In this document: in pieces, positions 18,318 to 26,514 of the stretch
Position numbering within the stretch: position 1 is the stretch's first letter
How the letters are laid out: each line of letters opens with the position of its first letter
Assembly (NCBI GenBank): GCA_937775295.1
Contig: CALKBZ010000038.1
Location: forward strand, 1 to 50,634
DNA length: 50,634 nt
Direction of reading: 5' to 3'
Origin: an uncultured Opitutales bacterium
Lineage (GTDB): Bacteria > Verrucomicrobiota > Verrucomicrobiia > Opitutales > Coraliomargaritaceae
Translations under genes and position numbers: made by a program
Notes under the pieces: generated by a model
What the model saw: the letters and a program-made list of their open reading frames with translations, nothing else
Database searches by the model: none
Told to the model about the DNA's origin: nothing

Positions 18318-20248
18318 TCAACTTCCTCCGGTGTTAAGAAAACTTCGCGTGGCGTAGAGCCGTTTTGCGGGCCGATATGCATACGGTCTTCGAGTTCTTC
18401 GATGAGTAAGGCTGCGCGATTGTAGCCGATGCGCATGCGCCGCTGTAGGAAACTGGTGCTGGCCTTTTGTGATTCCGCGACGGTAAGCATTGCCTTCTTT
18501 AAAAGTGCTTCGTCGTCCTCGCCGTCGATGCCTTCGATGCCCATCTGGCTGCCGGACTGATCTTCGCCAGAGGCTGGGATAGATTTCAGATCGACGCGGA
18601 ATTCTGGTAGACGTTGGCCGGAAATGTGCTCCACGACACTCATGATCTCGTGATCCTCGACCATCGGGCTTTGGATGCGAATCAAGCGGGCGATACCCGG
18701 TGGATTAAAAAGGAAGTCACCTTTGCCGAGTAGGCTCTCGGCGCCCTTGCAGTCGAGAATGGTGCGCGAATCGACGTTGGAGGAGACCTGGAACGCGACG
18801 CGGGTCGGGAAATTTGCCTTAATAATACCGGTGATGACGTTCACGCTGGGGCGCTGCGTAGCAACGATGGTGTGGATGCCGACGGCGCGGGAAAGTTGTG
18901 CGATGCGGGCGAGCGCGCCTTCGGCTTCGCCTTTGGAGGTCATCATCAGGTCGGCGAGCTCGTCGATAATGACGACGATAAAGGGCATCTTTTTGAAGCC
19001 ATCCACCTCGGCCTTGTCATTGTAGCCAGCGATATTGCGCACTTGCTTCTCTGCGAGTACTTCGTAGCGGCGCTCCATCTCTTTGACGACCCACTTGAGC
19101 ACCTGAACGGCGGGCTTGGCATCGGCTACGACCGAGTGAATCAGATGAGGAATGGTGCGGAATAGGCCGAACTCGACGCGCTTCGGGTCGATCAGCACCA
19201 GCTCCAGCTCGTCGGGTTTGAAATTATATAGCAGGCTGAGGATGAGCGTGCTCATGCAGACGGACTTACCACTGCCCGTCGCGCCGGCAATGAGTAAGTG
19301 CGGGGCTTTGGCCAGATCGGTGATGATCGGCTTGCCTTGAATATCGAGCCCCATGATGAGCGGGATCTCGCAGTCGTTCTGCGTCCATGCTTTAGTGCTG
19401 AGCAGCGAGCGCAGTGAGATGGGCACGGAGTTGGTGTTGCCAATTTCGATTCCGACGAAGGGCTCGCCTGGGATCGGTGCCTGCATGCGGATGCTGGAAG
19501 TGGCGAGTCCGAGAGCGATATTCTTCTGCAGGTTGGTAATGGACTCGACGCGCACGCCCATGCCTGGTTGTACGCGGAACTGCGTGATACGCGGGCCGAT
19601 CAGTGCGTCGTAAACGTAGGCATCGACCGCGAAGCTATCCAATGTGTCTTGAAGTGTGTTCTTTTGAGCCTCCAGTGCTTCGGGAGTGACGAGTGTGACG
19701 GCCTCGGCGTCTGCTTTGTCGAGCAGGTCTAGGCTCGGAGCCTTGTAGTCGGCGAGTTCGACGGGTTGATCAATTGGTTCGGGCTCGGCTTCGAGTTTGG
19801 CGGCTTCGGCTTTTTCGACCGCTTCGCGTTCGGCGATTTCTTCAATCTCACGTGAGCGTGGGTCGATGCCTGCGAGCTGATCGCGGGCGCTTTGGAGCAT
19901 GCGCTCGTAGCGCTGCTGGCTCTCGCTGGCATAGTCTTGGAAATAGTGACCACGCTCGGCGCGATCTTTGAGGATGCCTTCTAGCTCACTGCGCCATTGG
20001 GCGAGCTGTGCTTGTTCGGCGGCGACAGTGGCTTCTTCGCGGCGCACGTCGGCGACGACTTCTTTGGGGAGTTCGTCTTCTTCGAGCTCCTCTTCAGAGT
20101 CATAGTCCTCGTATTCCCAGACGTATTCATACTCCTCCTCTTGGCTGTTGAGGTTTTCCTTCATCGTCTGGACCGTATCGACCAGACGACTGAGGCCAGC
20201 TTTCATGCGGCGCAGGGAGTTTTTATTTCTGGAAAATGAGAGTGCCAT
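18305..20248 (-). CDS. ftsK: FtsK/SpoIIIE-family DNA translocase lacking membrane segments
   Basis: Hexameric ATPase that pumps double-stranded DNA, normally at the division septum. Walker A AGATGSGKS is at 321-329, Walker B VVIIDELADL at about 425-434, IVATQRPSVNVITG follows, and a winged-helix gamma domain (about 580-647: STSFLQRRMRIGYNRAALLIEELE) would read orienting DNA sites. Unlike standard FtsK, the N-terminal 200 residues carry no hydrophobic segment; they are acidic (EEEYEYVWEYEDYDSEEEL) and helical/coiled. The start is ATG 20248. It overlaps the following LRV gene by 13 bases. Either a separate membrane anchor exists or this is a soluble paralogue. Confidence 0.93.
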   Translation of the reverse strand: MALSFSRNKNSLRRMKAGLSRLVDTVQTMKENLNSQEEEYEYVWEYEDYDSEEELEEDELPKEVVADVRREEATVAAEQAQLAQWRSELEGILKDRAERGHYFQDYASESQQRYERMLQSARDQLAGIDPRSREIEEIAEREAVEKAEAAKLEAEPEPIDQPVELADYKAPSLDLLDKADAEAVTLVTPEALEAQKNTLQDTLDSFAVDAYVYDALIGPRITQFRVQPGMGVRVESITNLQKNIALGLATSSIRMQAPIPGEPFVGIEIGNTNSVPISLRSLLSTKAWTQNDCEIPLIMGLDIQGKPIITDLAKAPHLLIAGATGSGKSVCMSTLILSLLYNFKPDELELVLIDPKRVEFGLFRTIPHLIHSVVADAKPAVQVLKWVVKEMERRYEVLAEKQVRNIAGYNDKAEVDGFKKMPFIVVIIDELADLMMTSKGEAEGALARIAQLSRAVGIHTIVATQRPSVNVITGIIKANFPTRVAFQVSSNVDSRTILDCKGAESLLGKGDFLFNPPGIARLIRIQSPMVEDHEIMSVVEHISGQRLPEFRVDLKSIPASGEDQSGSQMGIEGIDGEDDEALLKKAMLTVAESQKASTSFLQRRMRIGYNRAALLIEELEDRMHIGPQNGSTPREVFLTPEEVEWCK

Positions 20249-20514
20249 TGATGGGAATCAGGGTGCTTCGCTGCAGGCTATCAGATCCCGTATGCATCGC
20301 TTTGATTAAGCTGGAAATTCAGGGGAATGATTCAAGGCTGAATTTGTGTTTTTGTGCGAAAGTAGCGGTGTCGCGACAGAGTGGAGGATGTACATCTTGC
20401 CCATTATGAGACCGGCAGCATTTTGACACAGGCATTGCTGTGCCATTTCCCGCAGACCTCCGTCCTGCAGGTGATTGTTATTCGGACGAAAAAAAATGTC
20501 TGTTTCAAACAGGC

Positions 20515-20550
20515 ACAAAAAAGCCCGCTGATTGTGGCAATCAGCAGGCT
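20515..20550 (-). terminator. Intrinsic terminator of tRNA-Asp copy 1
   Basis: Read leftward, a 13-bp stem (20538-20550 with 20522-20534, one G-T pair) with a three-base loop is followed by a run of T (20515-20522 as A on the + strand). It starts just after the tRNA 3' end. The rest of the 20249-20514 gap upstream of ftsK shows no gene. Confidence 0.85.
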
Positions 20551-20554
20551 TAAA

Positions 20555-20631
20555 TGGCGGGATAGACGAGATTTGAACTCGCGACCTCCTGCGTGACAGG
20601 CAGGCGCTCTAACCAACTGAGCTACTACCCC
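20555..20631 (-). tRNA. tRNA-Asp (GTC), copy 1
   Basis: The reverse strand folds as a standard cloverleaf: acceptor GGGGTAG/CTATCCC, D-arm GCTCAGTTGGTTAGAGC, anticodon stem CCTGC/GCAGG with anticodon GTC, T-arm with GTTCAAATC, discriminator G and encoded CCA. Its own promoter and terminator flank it. A near-identical unit lies at 20878-21041. Confidence 0.97.
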
Positions 20632-20650
20632 TAAAAGTTGGAAGATGCCG

Positions 20651-20678
20651 ACAGTAGAAATCGAATCTTTGAAGTCAA
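20651..20678 (-). promoter_or_regulatory. Promoter of tRNA-Asp copy 1
   Basis: On the reverse strand TTGACT (20673-20678) and TACTGT (20651-20656) are 16 bases apart, about 20 bases upstream of the tRNA. The same arrangement recurs before copy 2 although the spacer sequence differs, which supports function. Confidence 0.6.
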
Positions 20679-20789
20679 GCGGTGTTTTCGCCTGAAATCA
20701 GAATAATGTGTGTGACTGTTGGGGGCACTTCAATCGGCTAAAGTTTGCCCGCTCAGGTGAGCGAAAATACGCGAAGTCATTGGTGGGAG

Positions 20790-20865
20790 GCGCGAGCTCT
20801 GCCTCGTCCGTCGATCCTGAGCTGGCATACTGCGGACGAGGCGGAGCTCGTCCCTGCCTAGTTCG
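20790..20865. repeat. Inverted-repeat element between the two tRNA-Asp units
   Basis: GAGCTCTGCCTCGTCCG and CGGACGAGGCGGAGCTC face each other across about 30 bases, with GACGAG-GCGGAG-CTCGTC as the core hairpin. A related core (GACGAGCGCCGCCTCGTC) occurs at 34810-34827. Confidence 0.7.
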
Positions 20866-20877
20866 ATTAATATAGGC

Positions 20878-20913
20878 ACAAAAAAGCCCGCTGATTGTTA
20901 CAATCAGCAGGCT
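20878..20913 (-). terminator. Intrinsic terminator of tRNA-Asp copy 2
   Basis: Same 13-bp stem as copy 1 (20901-20913 with 20885-20897) with a three-base loop, followed on the reverse strand by a T-run. Confidence 0.85.
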
Positions 20914-20917
20914 TAAA

Positions 20918-20994
20918 TGGCGGGATAGACGAGATTTGAACTCGCGACCTCCTGCGTGACAGGCAGGCGCTCTAACCAACTGAGCTACTACCCC
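20918..20994 (-). tRNA. tRNA-Asp (GTC), copy 2
   Basis: Identical in sequence to copy 1 across the mature tRNA, including the encoded CCA. The surrounding terminator and the AGTTGGAAGATG leader are also shared, so the whole unit was duplicated. Confidence 0.97.
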
Positions 20995-21013
20995 TGAAAG
21001 TTGGAAGATGCAG

Positions 21014-21041
21014 ACAGTAGAAAACGGAGTTTCGATGTCAA
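21014..21041 (-). promoter_or_regulatory. Promoter of tRNA-Asp copy 2
   Basis: On the reverse strand a perfect TTGACA (21036-21041) and TACTGT (21014-21019) are 16 bases apart. The -35 is better than in copy 1. Confidence 0.65.
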
Positions 21042-21110
21042 GCGGTGTTTTCACGTTCTTGTGTGATTTTACCGCAGGGCGGTTTGTGAGCTAAGTAAGC
21101 CACTTTTTTT

Positions 21111-22175
21111 ATGACTCGGGTTTTGCTATTCGCCTATTTATTAAGCAGTTTGACTTATTGTATGGATTTATTAGCAAAAGAATCTGCGGCTGGATTGAAG
21201 CCGCGCTATTCCAAGTTTGGGCCGCTGCTGTTGGCGTTGCTGATTCAGGGGGGCGTGTTGGGTGTTGCGGTATTTGTGGTGGTGCTGGTGCCGGAATTCC
21301 GCTCGGATCCTGAGTTCATTTCGAAAAAGAAGATTTATCTGCCGCAAAAAGAGCTGCAGCATAAGGTGGCGCTGGCGGCGTTTCAGAATGCCGCGAGTTC
21401 GCCGATGCATATGGAGCGAATTAGTACGGCAGCTTTACTGCCAGATATGCTGCCCTCGCTGCCTGCAATGCCTAAAAGTGAATTTAATCCGATTGAGCGC
21501 AACCCAGTAGCCTTTCAGTCGGATGCCTTGCTCGGGCAATCTGGTGTGTTGGGTGCTTTGCAAGGGTTGAAGACGGGGTCGTCCTCGGCCTCGTTGTTTG
21601 GCATCGAAGACAGCGGCCAGCGTATTTTGATCTTGTTTGATAATAGCTCGACCGTCTGGAACAAGGCGAGCGCAGCGGGGGTGACAACGGATGCCTTTGT
21701 GCGCGAATTGTCGATGCTGGTGGGCGGATTGAATGGCAACACGCTATTCGGGCTAGTGCCGTTTGCGCGTCAGGTCGGCACTTTTCGTGATTATATGGTC
21801 GCTGCAGGTGCGCGTAACAAACAGGAGGCGAAGCGTTGGATCGCGGAGAATGTGCGCTCAAGTCGCAAGGCCACCCAACTGCCTTTCACCGAAGATGGTA
21901 TTCAAGGGGCGCTTACGGTCGCGTTTCAAATGGAGCCGGAAGTGATCTTTATTGTATCCGACGGCGATTTCCAACGCAGCAAGACCGCCAAGACCCGTGC
22001 CGGCGATGTGCCGTGGAAGGATGTGAATAAGACTCTGCGGGCACTCACTCGCGAGTACGGGATCGAGCCGCGCATTCATTTCATCGGTTTCAAGGTCGAG
22101 TCCGAAGCCGCGGCTGCGATTGAGAAGATCACCCGCCGCTTTGGTGGCGATTTTAGTGACTTTTCGCAGCGGTAG
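21111..22175 (+). CDS. Membrane-anchored vWA-like protein, unknown function
   Basis: 354 residues. A strong membrane segment (about 37-60, FGPLLLALLIQGGVLGVAVF) anchors a periplasmic part with a linker (to about 165) and a vWA-like fold. ILILFDNSSTVW resembles the MIDAS DxSxS motif but lacks the usual Gly, and EVIFIVSDGDFQRS resembles the later VSDG strand. An in-frame ATG at 21162 would drop the first 17 residues and leave a plain single-pass protein; which start is used is not settled. Such proteins recur in Verrucomicrobia; substrate unknown. It is followed by hairpin repeats that separate it from the convergent rnr. Confidence 0.75.
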   Translation: MTRVLLFAYLLSSLTYCMDLLAKESAAGLKPRYSKFGPLLLALLIQGGVLGVAVFVVVLVPEFRSDPEFISKKKIYLPQKELQHKVALAAFQNAASSPMHMERISTAALLPDMLPSLPAMPKSEFNPIERNPVAFQSDALLGQSGVLGALQGLKTGSSSASLFGIEDSGQRILILFDNSSTVWNKASAAGVTTDAFVRELSMLVGGLNGNTLFGLVPFARQVGTFRDYMVAAGARNKQEAKRWIAENVRSSRKATQLPFTEDGIQGALTVAFQMEPEVIFIVSDGDFQRSKTAKTRAGDVPWKDVNKTLRALTREYGIEPRIHFIGFKVESEAAAAIEKITRRFGGDFSDFSQR

Positions 22176-22184
22176 GGGGGGGGA

Positions 22185-22305
22185 GTGGAAGCGACACTCT
22201 TGTCGCTTTATTCTTCGCAGCTTTGGATTAAGCAAAGCGACAAGAGTGTCGCTTCCACGCTTCGCAGCTTTGGATTGAGCAAAGCGACAAGAGTGTCGCT
22301 TCCAC
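22185..22305. repeat. Three copies of a GCGACA-type hairpin repeat between convergent genes
   Basis: A 24-base element GTGGAAGCGACACTCTTGTC+GCTT stands at 22185-22208, and its reverse complement is repeated at 22235-22258 and 22282-22305. The last two are spaced 47 bases with a nearly identical spacer. Each copy is itself a hairpin (AAGCGACA-CTCT-TGTCGCTT). Position suggests bidirectional termination between the vWA gene and rnr. Confidence 0.85.
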
Positions 22306-22344
22306 GCGGTTTAAGGCAGTCTCGGAGGTCGCCCCTCCCTGATA

Positions 22345-24816
22345 CTATTTTTTCGTGCCCTTCTTAAAGGGCCGTGCGCTGGTCTTGGCGCGCTTCTTTG
22401 CCCCGCCACCTTTGGTGAGTGGCGCGACGCTGGAGCGCTTGTGGCCGCCTTTTTTGATCCGGTCGGCGGATGCTTGGCGACCTTTGCTGCGGCGGTTGTT
22501 TTTTTGATCGGGGCGGCGCTCAATCTTGTCAGTTGTAGCAGTGACGCGGAAGTCGATCTGACGCTTGTAGCGATCCACACGATTGACTTCGACCATGATG
22601 TGTTGGCCAAGTGAATACGTCTTATGCGTGCGGCGTCCGATTAATGAAGTGCCATCGTCGCTTGCGTGGTAGAAGTCGTCATCGAGTTGAGAGATGTGCA
22701 CCATGCCGAACGCGAGTGAGTCGGTGAGTTCGATAAACAAACCGTGATTTTTGACGTCAGTGATGATGGCTTTGAAGGATCCCTTTTCAGGCTTCTCCAG
22801 TTCACGTTCATAGAATTCGAGGAGCTTGGTTTTGACTGAGTCGCGCTCGGCATCGACACTGTTGCGCTCGGTGACGCTGAGGTGGTCGCCGAGTGATAGC
22901 AGCTTGCCTTGCGTGTAGCGGATGTCGGGCTCGTTGGGCGCCGAATCGACGCCAGTCTTGTGCATGTAGGCGTCGAGCACGCGGTGCACAATCAGGTCGG
23001 AGTAGCGTCGGATCGGCGAGGTGAAGTGGGTGTAGTCGGGCTTGGCGAGGCCGTAGTGACCATCGGCGCTGGCACGGTATTGCGCCTGCTTGAGACTGCG
23101 TAGCACCTGGACTTTAAGCGTGTAGCCCTGTGGGTGGTCCTTGAGTTTTTTGAGTAGCATACTCATCTCGCGTGGCTTGCTCAGGTTGCCGCATTGCACA
23201 CCGAATGTGATCATGGTCTCGCGTAATTCCTGCAGCTTTTCGTCCTCCGGTTCGTCGTGGACCCGATAGATACTGGGAAAGTTGGAGCGCTTCATCGCGC
23301 GGGCCACTTGTTCATTGGCGGAGAGCATGAACTCTTCGATCAGCTGATGGCTCTCGTCGTTGAACTCTTTTTCGATGCGGTCGGTGTAACCTTCCTCATC
23401 GACGTAAAGTTTGACCGAAGTCATGTCGAGGTCGAGCGAGCCGTTTTTAAAGCGGCGCTGGCGCAGTATCGTGGCGATATCCCAACTCTTTCGAATGTAC
23501 TTTTGCAGCAGCTTCATCTCGTCGTCGTTGACTTCGTCGAGTGAGCGACCGGTCGAGCCTGTCTGGTGTTTCGGTGGCAGCGGTGTTTTGCGGACGACGT
23601 CGAGGTCGTCCTCATTCATAAACGCAAAGGCCTGCTTGTAGGTGAGGCGTTTATTACTACAGATGACGGTGTTGGCGAAGTCGACGGCCACGATCTCGGC
23701 TTGATCAGAGAAGGTAATGAAACAGGTCTTCGTGAGCCGGTCTTGTGCTTCGACTAGGCTGCAAAGGCCATTGGACAGCGCGTGTGGCAGCATCGGGATG
23801 ACGGTGCCAACGAGGTAGGTGCTATTTGCGCGTTCCTGAGCCTCAACGTCGAGCGCTGTGCCTGGCTTGACGTATGCGCTGACGTCAGCGATGTGCACGC
23901 CAAAGCGAATATTGCCGTCGTCTAATTGTTCTACAGAAATCGCGTCGTCAAAGTCTTTGGCGTCGTCTGGGTCGATGGTGAAAGTGAAAATGTCGCGACA
24001 ATCTTGACGGCCTTTTGTGTCTTGTTCGCGGACGTGATCGGGGATGGCCTCGGTTTGTTTTTCAACGGCAGAGGGAAATTGCGGGTTGAGGTTGTATTTA
24101 AACAAAATGGCTTTGAACTCGGCATCGGGTTCGTGCGTGCGGCCGAGCACTTCGCTAATCTCGCCTTCTGGATTGAGGTGGCGTTGCTTCCACTCGAGGA
24201 GTTTGACCACGACTTTGTCGCCCACCTTGGGAATCGGTTTGATGCCGCTGTTCGAGGGCTCAGGTACTAGCACGTCTTGAGTGATGCGAGGATCGTCTGG
24301 GACGACGTAGTAGGTGTGGCGACCTTTCTCTAGAGTGCCGGGCATGGCTTCGCGGGCGCGTTTAAGAATACGAATAACACGCACATTCGGCTTTTCGTTT
24401 GGATCGTAGACGGGACGCTGGCGGCCTTTGCCGCGCAAGGGGCTTTGCCGCGGGCGCTGAATAATGCGTGCGAGCACTTGGTCGGCATGTAGTGAGACAC
24501 CAGTGTCTTCGACTGCGACGGGGTAGCCAGCGCCAGGGCCAGAGGGTTTGCCGGTGGTGGATTCGGGGATCAGAGTCGCCGCGCCGTTTTGGCGAAACAT
24601 GATGCGGCCACTGACGAGGTCGGCATCATCAGGGATGCAGAGCTTATCTTTCTTGAGGCGAGCGAGCTCGCCGCGCTCGAGCATTTCATCGAGTAGGCTG
24701 TGGGCAGTAGCAATTTCTTTAGAGCCGATTTTAAGGACGGCGAAAATCTCTTCGCGCCGCATGGGCACGTAGTCTTTAGTGCCTAAAAGTTGAAGTAGTT
24801 GTGGGCGTAGTTCCAT
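22345..24816 (-). CDS. rnr: Ribonuclease R (3'-5' exoribonuclease)
   Basis: Processive hydrolytic exonuclease that degrades structured RNA. The 823-residue protein has an N-terminal helix-turn-helix (about 1-65), cold-shock domains (about 65-250), and an RNB catalytic domain starting near 280 with the metal-binding [13 protein letters not shown] and the RNB signature [22 protein letters not shown]-terminal S1 domain follows ([19 protein letters not shown]...GMVHISQL). The last 60 residues are a basic Lys/Arg tail, typical of RNase R. Single leftward gene with its own promoter. Confidence 0.95.
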   Translation of the reverse strand: MELRPQLLQLLGTKDYVPMRREEIFAVLKIGSKEIATAHSLLDEMLERGELARLKKDKLCIPDDADLVSGRIMFRQNGAATLIPESTTGKPSGPGAGYPVAVEDTGVSLHADQVLARIIQRPRQSPLRGKGRQRPVYDPNEKPNVRVIRILKRAREAMPGTLEKGRHTYYVVPDDPRITQDVLVPEPSNSGIKPIPKVGDKVVVKLLEWKQRHLNPEGEISEVLGRTHEPDAEFKAILFKYNLNPQFPSAVEKQTEAIPDHVREQDTKGRQDCRDIFTFTIDPDDAKDFDDAISVEQLDDGNIRFGVHIADVSAYVKPGTALDVEAQERANSTYLVGTVIPMLPHALSNGLCSLVEAQDRLTKTCFITFSDQAEIVAVDFANTVICSNKRLTYKQAFAFMNEDDLDVVRKTPLPPKHQTGSTGRSLDEVNDDEMKLLQKYIRKSWDIATILRQRRFKNGSLDLDMTSVKLYVDEEGYTDRIEKEFNDESHQLIEEFMLSANEQVARAMKRSNFPSIYRVHDEPEDEKLQELRETMITFGVQCGNLSKPREMSMLLKKLKDHPQGYTLKVQVLRSLKQAQYRASADGHYGLAKPDYTHFTSPIRRYSDLIVHRVLDAYMHKTGVDSAPNEPDIRYTQGKLLSLGDHLSVTERNSVDAERDSVKTKLLEFYERELEKPEKGSFKAIITDVKNHGLFIELTDSLAFGMVHISQLDDDFYHASDDGTSLIGRRTHKTYSLGQHIMVEVNRVDRYKRQIDFRVTATTDKIERRPDQKNNRRSKGRQASADRIKKGGHKRSSVAPLTKGGGAKKRAKTSARPFKKGTKK

Positions 24817-24845
24817 ATTATGAGTCGGACTCTGTAGAGTTTTTA

Positions 24846-24874
24846 GATATATGCGAGCCGTGATCTTGTTGCAA
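24846..24874 (-). promoter_or_regulatory. Possible rnr promoter
   Basis: On the reverse strand TTGCAA (24869-24874) and TATATC (24846-24851) lie exactly 17 bases apart, about 30 bases before the rnr ATG. Each box matches four of six consensus bases. Confidence 0.45.
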
Positions 24875-24932
24875 GCAGATGGAGCGCGGAGGGGCTTGAC
24901 GCTCGCAGGAGTGTTTCATGCTTAGGTATCAA

Positions 24933-25008
24933 TGGAGCCGAAAGACGGAGTCGAACCGTCGACCTATTCATTACGAATGAATTGCTCTACCAACTGAGCT
25001 ATTTCGGC
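24933..25008 (-). tRNA. tRNA-Thr (CGT)
   Basis: The reverse strand gives acceptor GCCGAAA/TTTCGGC, D-arm GCTCAGTTGGTAGAGC, anticodon stem ATTCA/TGAAT with loop TTCGTAA (anticodon CGT, reading ACG), T-arm GACGG/CCGTC with TTCGACT, discriminator T and encoded CCA. Confidence 0.96.
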
Positions 25009-25307
25009 AAACATTTAAAGATCAACTGCTTGAGGAGGTGATTGAGTCTCGAATATTCTGAACTTAACCACTGATTAGCCAATTGTGACTTGGTTGTGTG
25101 TCTTGGGTCTGTCGCTCAAAGAAGCGAACATTCTCTACTATGAATAACAGATTGAGAATATTTAGGGGTTCGTCAATACTTCGGTTGGGTATCTGAGCTA
25201 ATTAATTAATCGATGTTTATTTGAAGGTATAGTGTGGGATTCATGGTAGGAGATGTCCTTAGCGTCGTAAAGTGTCGTCAGTGTTAAACAATAATGCATC
25301 TACAATT

Positions 25308-25406
25308 CCAGCGGCGTGACTGACGCCTCGGTGCAAGCTGGTAGCTCGGGTGCTGGATAAATCTAAATCGCCCTAAGAGATCGAGGCTAGGGGGGTAAAG
25401 GCCTCG
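25308..25406. other. Clustered hairpins in a gene-free stretch
   Basis: CCAGC (25308-25312) pairs with GCTGG (25337-25341), enclosing GGCGT/ACGCC (25313-25317 with 25323-25327). A separate CGAGGC/GCCTCG pair (25382-25387 with 25401-25406) follows. This could be a small structured RNA or chance. The 25009-25578 region holds no reading frame I can support. Confidence 0.3.
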
Positions 25407-25578
25407 CGATGGCTTTATACTAATAGTCTAGGGGGCATTAATGTCATGTTGAAGTAACGTAGAATAGCATTAATAATAAGCAGATGTAGCTGACTAGTTG
25501 ATGATTCTTCAATCAGAAAATGCTATTTTGATAGATGGCGAGTCCTACAAAGCCATTTATGAGTATTAAAAATAAGTT

Positions 25579-25659
25579 ATGAGATACATCACACTATTAC
25601 TTTTCGCCGTCTTGGTTTACCGCCGGCATCGTGCGAATGCTAGTCGATGGAAGAAATAA
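25579..25659 (+). other. 26-codon reading frame with a hydrophobic start, probable remnant
   Basis: ATG 25579 opens a frame that reads MRYITLLLFAVLVYRR and continues to TAA at 25657-25659, two bases before the broken gene at 25661. It looks like a signal or membrane segment cut short. It is more likely debris than a gene. Confidence 0.3.
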
Positions 25660-25660
25660 T

Positions 25661-25926
25661 ATGGGATTTTTTGAAAACAGAATCAAACGGACGGCACGGC
25701 AGACCGCGATGTCTGACTTTGAGCGACTTCAGATTACGATTTAGCAATTTCCCGAAAAGTCTATCGAGGGCATTGTTCCAATAATCACGAATTTAGCATA
25801 GGCGCTGTCTGTAAAACTTCCAGATTCACACGATATAACTTTCGATGCGGCCATGGCATAATCGAGGCGTTAGAGCGGATCGCGGATGAACTGCATGTGG
25901 CACTGGGCAGGTTGAGATCGAGTTAA
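25661..25926 (+). pseudogene. Remnant of a small protein gene
   Basis: Reading from ATG 25661 gives MGFFENRIKRTARQTAMSDF, then a stop (TAG), then further sensible protein (QFPEKSIEGIVPIITNLA), another stop, and KLPDSHDITFDAAMA. A one-base shift continues as IIEALERIADELHVALGRL before TAA at 25924. Two in-frame stops plus a frameshift mark a dead gene of about 88 codons. No family recognised. It lies in the 1 kb decaying stretch between tRNA-Thr and the Lrp-type regulator, a typical spot for past insertion. Confidence 0.55.
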
Positions 25927-26031
25927 AAAAGCACTCGTGGGGGTCAGGCTTATTCTAGTGAGCGGTAAAGTAGGCCTTTTTGTATTTTGTATTTTGCTTT
26001 TTGTCAGTTTAGCACTTTTACTTGCCCATCT

Positions 26032-26514
26032 ATGAGTTCTGTCTTGCAACTACTTCTTGAGGGTGAACGCCTTAACACTGGCCAAATGGCGCAGGTGCTG
26101 GGCCTGTCCGAAAGTGACATTGCCGCCGAATTGAAGCGCCTTGAGGAGGAAGAGATCCTCCTCGGTTGGCGCCCTGTGTTCAATCCAGAGCGCGCTCAGG
26201 AAACGATCGTGCGAGCGGTCATCGAAGTGAAGATCAGTCCCGAGCGCGATGGCGGGTTTGATCGCCTCGCGGCACGAATCAGTCGTTTTGATTCGGTGGA
26301 GTCCTGCTTTTTAATGTCTGGCTCGTATGATCTGCTGGTGATCGCAACAGGCTACGACTTGCGAGAAGTGGCGACTTTTGTGTCGGAACGTCTCGCCAGT
26401 GTTGAGGGTGTGTTGTCCACTGCCACGCACTTTATGTTACGTGCATATAAAGAGCAGGGGCATTTACTTTTATCTCCAGTTGAGGACAGCGATAAACCTG
26501 CTGTGAGTGCATAA
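26032..26514 (+). CDS. Lrp/AsnC-family transcription regulator
   Basis: 160 residues: an N-terminal helix-turn-helix (about 10-50: LNTGQMAQVLGLSESDIAAELKRLEEE), then the RAM ligand-binding domain (AVIEVKISPE, VESCFLMSGSYDLLVIATG, VEGVLSTATHFML). Binds DNA as an octamer-type assembly and senses an amino acid. The frame extends upstream, but ATG 26032 starts the family homology. Its TAA overlaps the A of the next gene's ATG (TAATG), so it is coupled to the aminotransferase. Lrp-like regulator plus aminotransferase is a recurring pair, suggesting local control by its substrate. Confidence 0.88.
   Translation: MSSVLQLLLEGERLNTGQMAQVLGLSESDIAAELKRLEEEEILLGWRPVFNPERAQETIVRAVIEVKISPERDGGFDRLAARISRFDSVESCFLMSGSYDLLVIATGYDLREVATFVSERLASVEGVLSTATHFMLRAYKEQGHLLLSPVEDSDKPAVSA

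Noticed and set aside
25300-25410. tmRNA, 6S or RNase P RNA
   Set aside because: Hairpins are present, but no family-specific conserved core (such as a tRNA-like end) could be found by eye.
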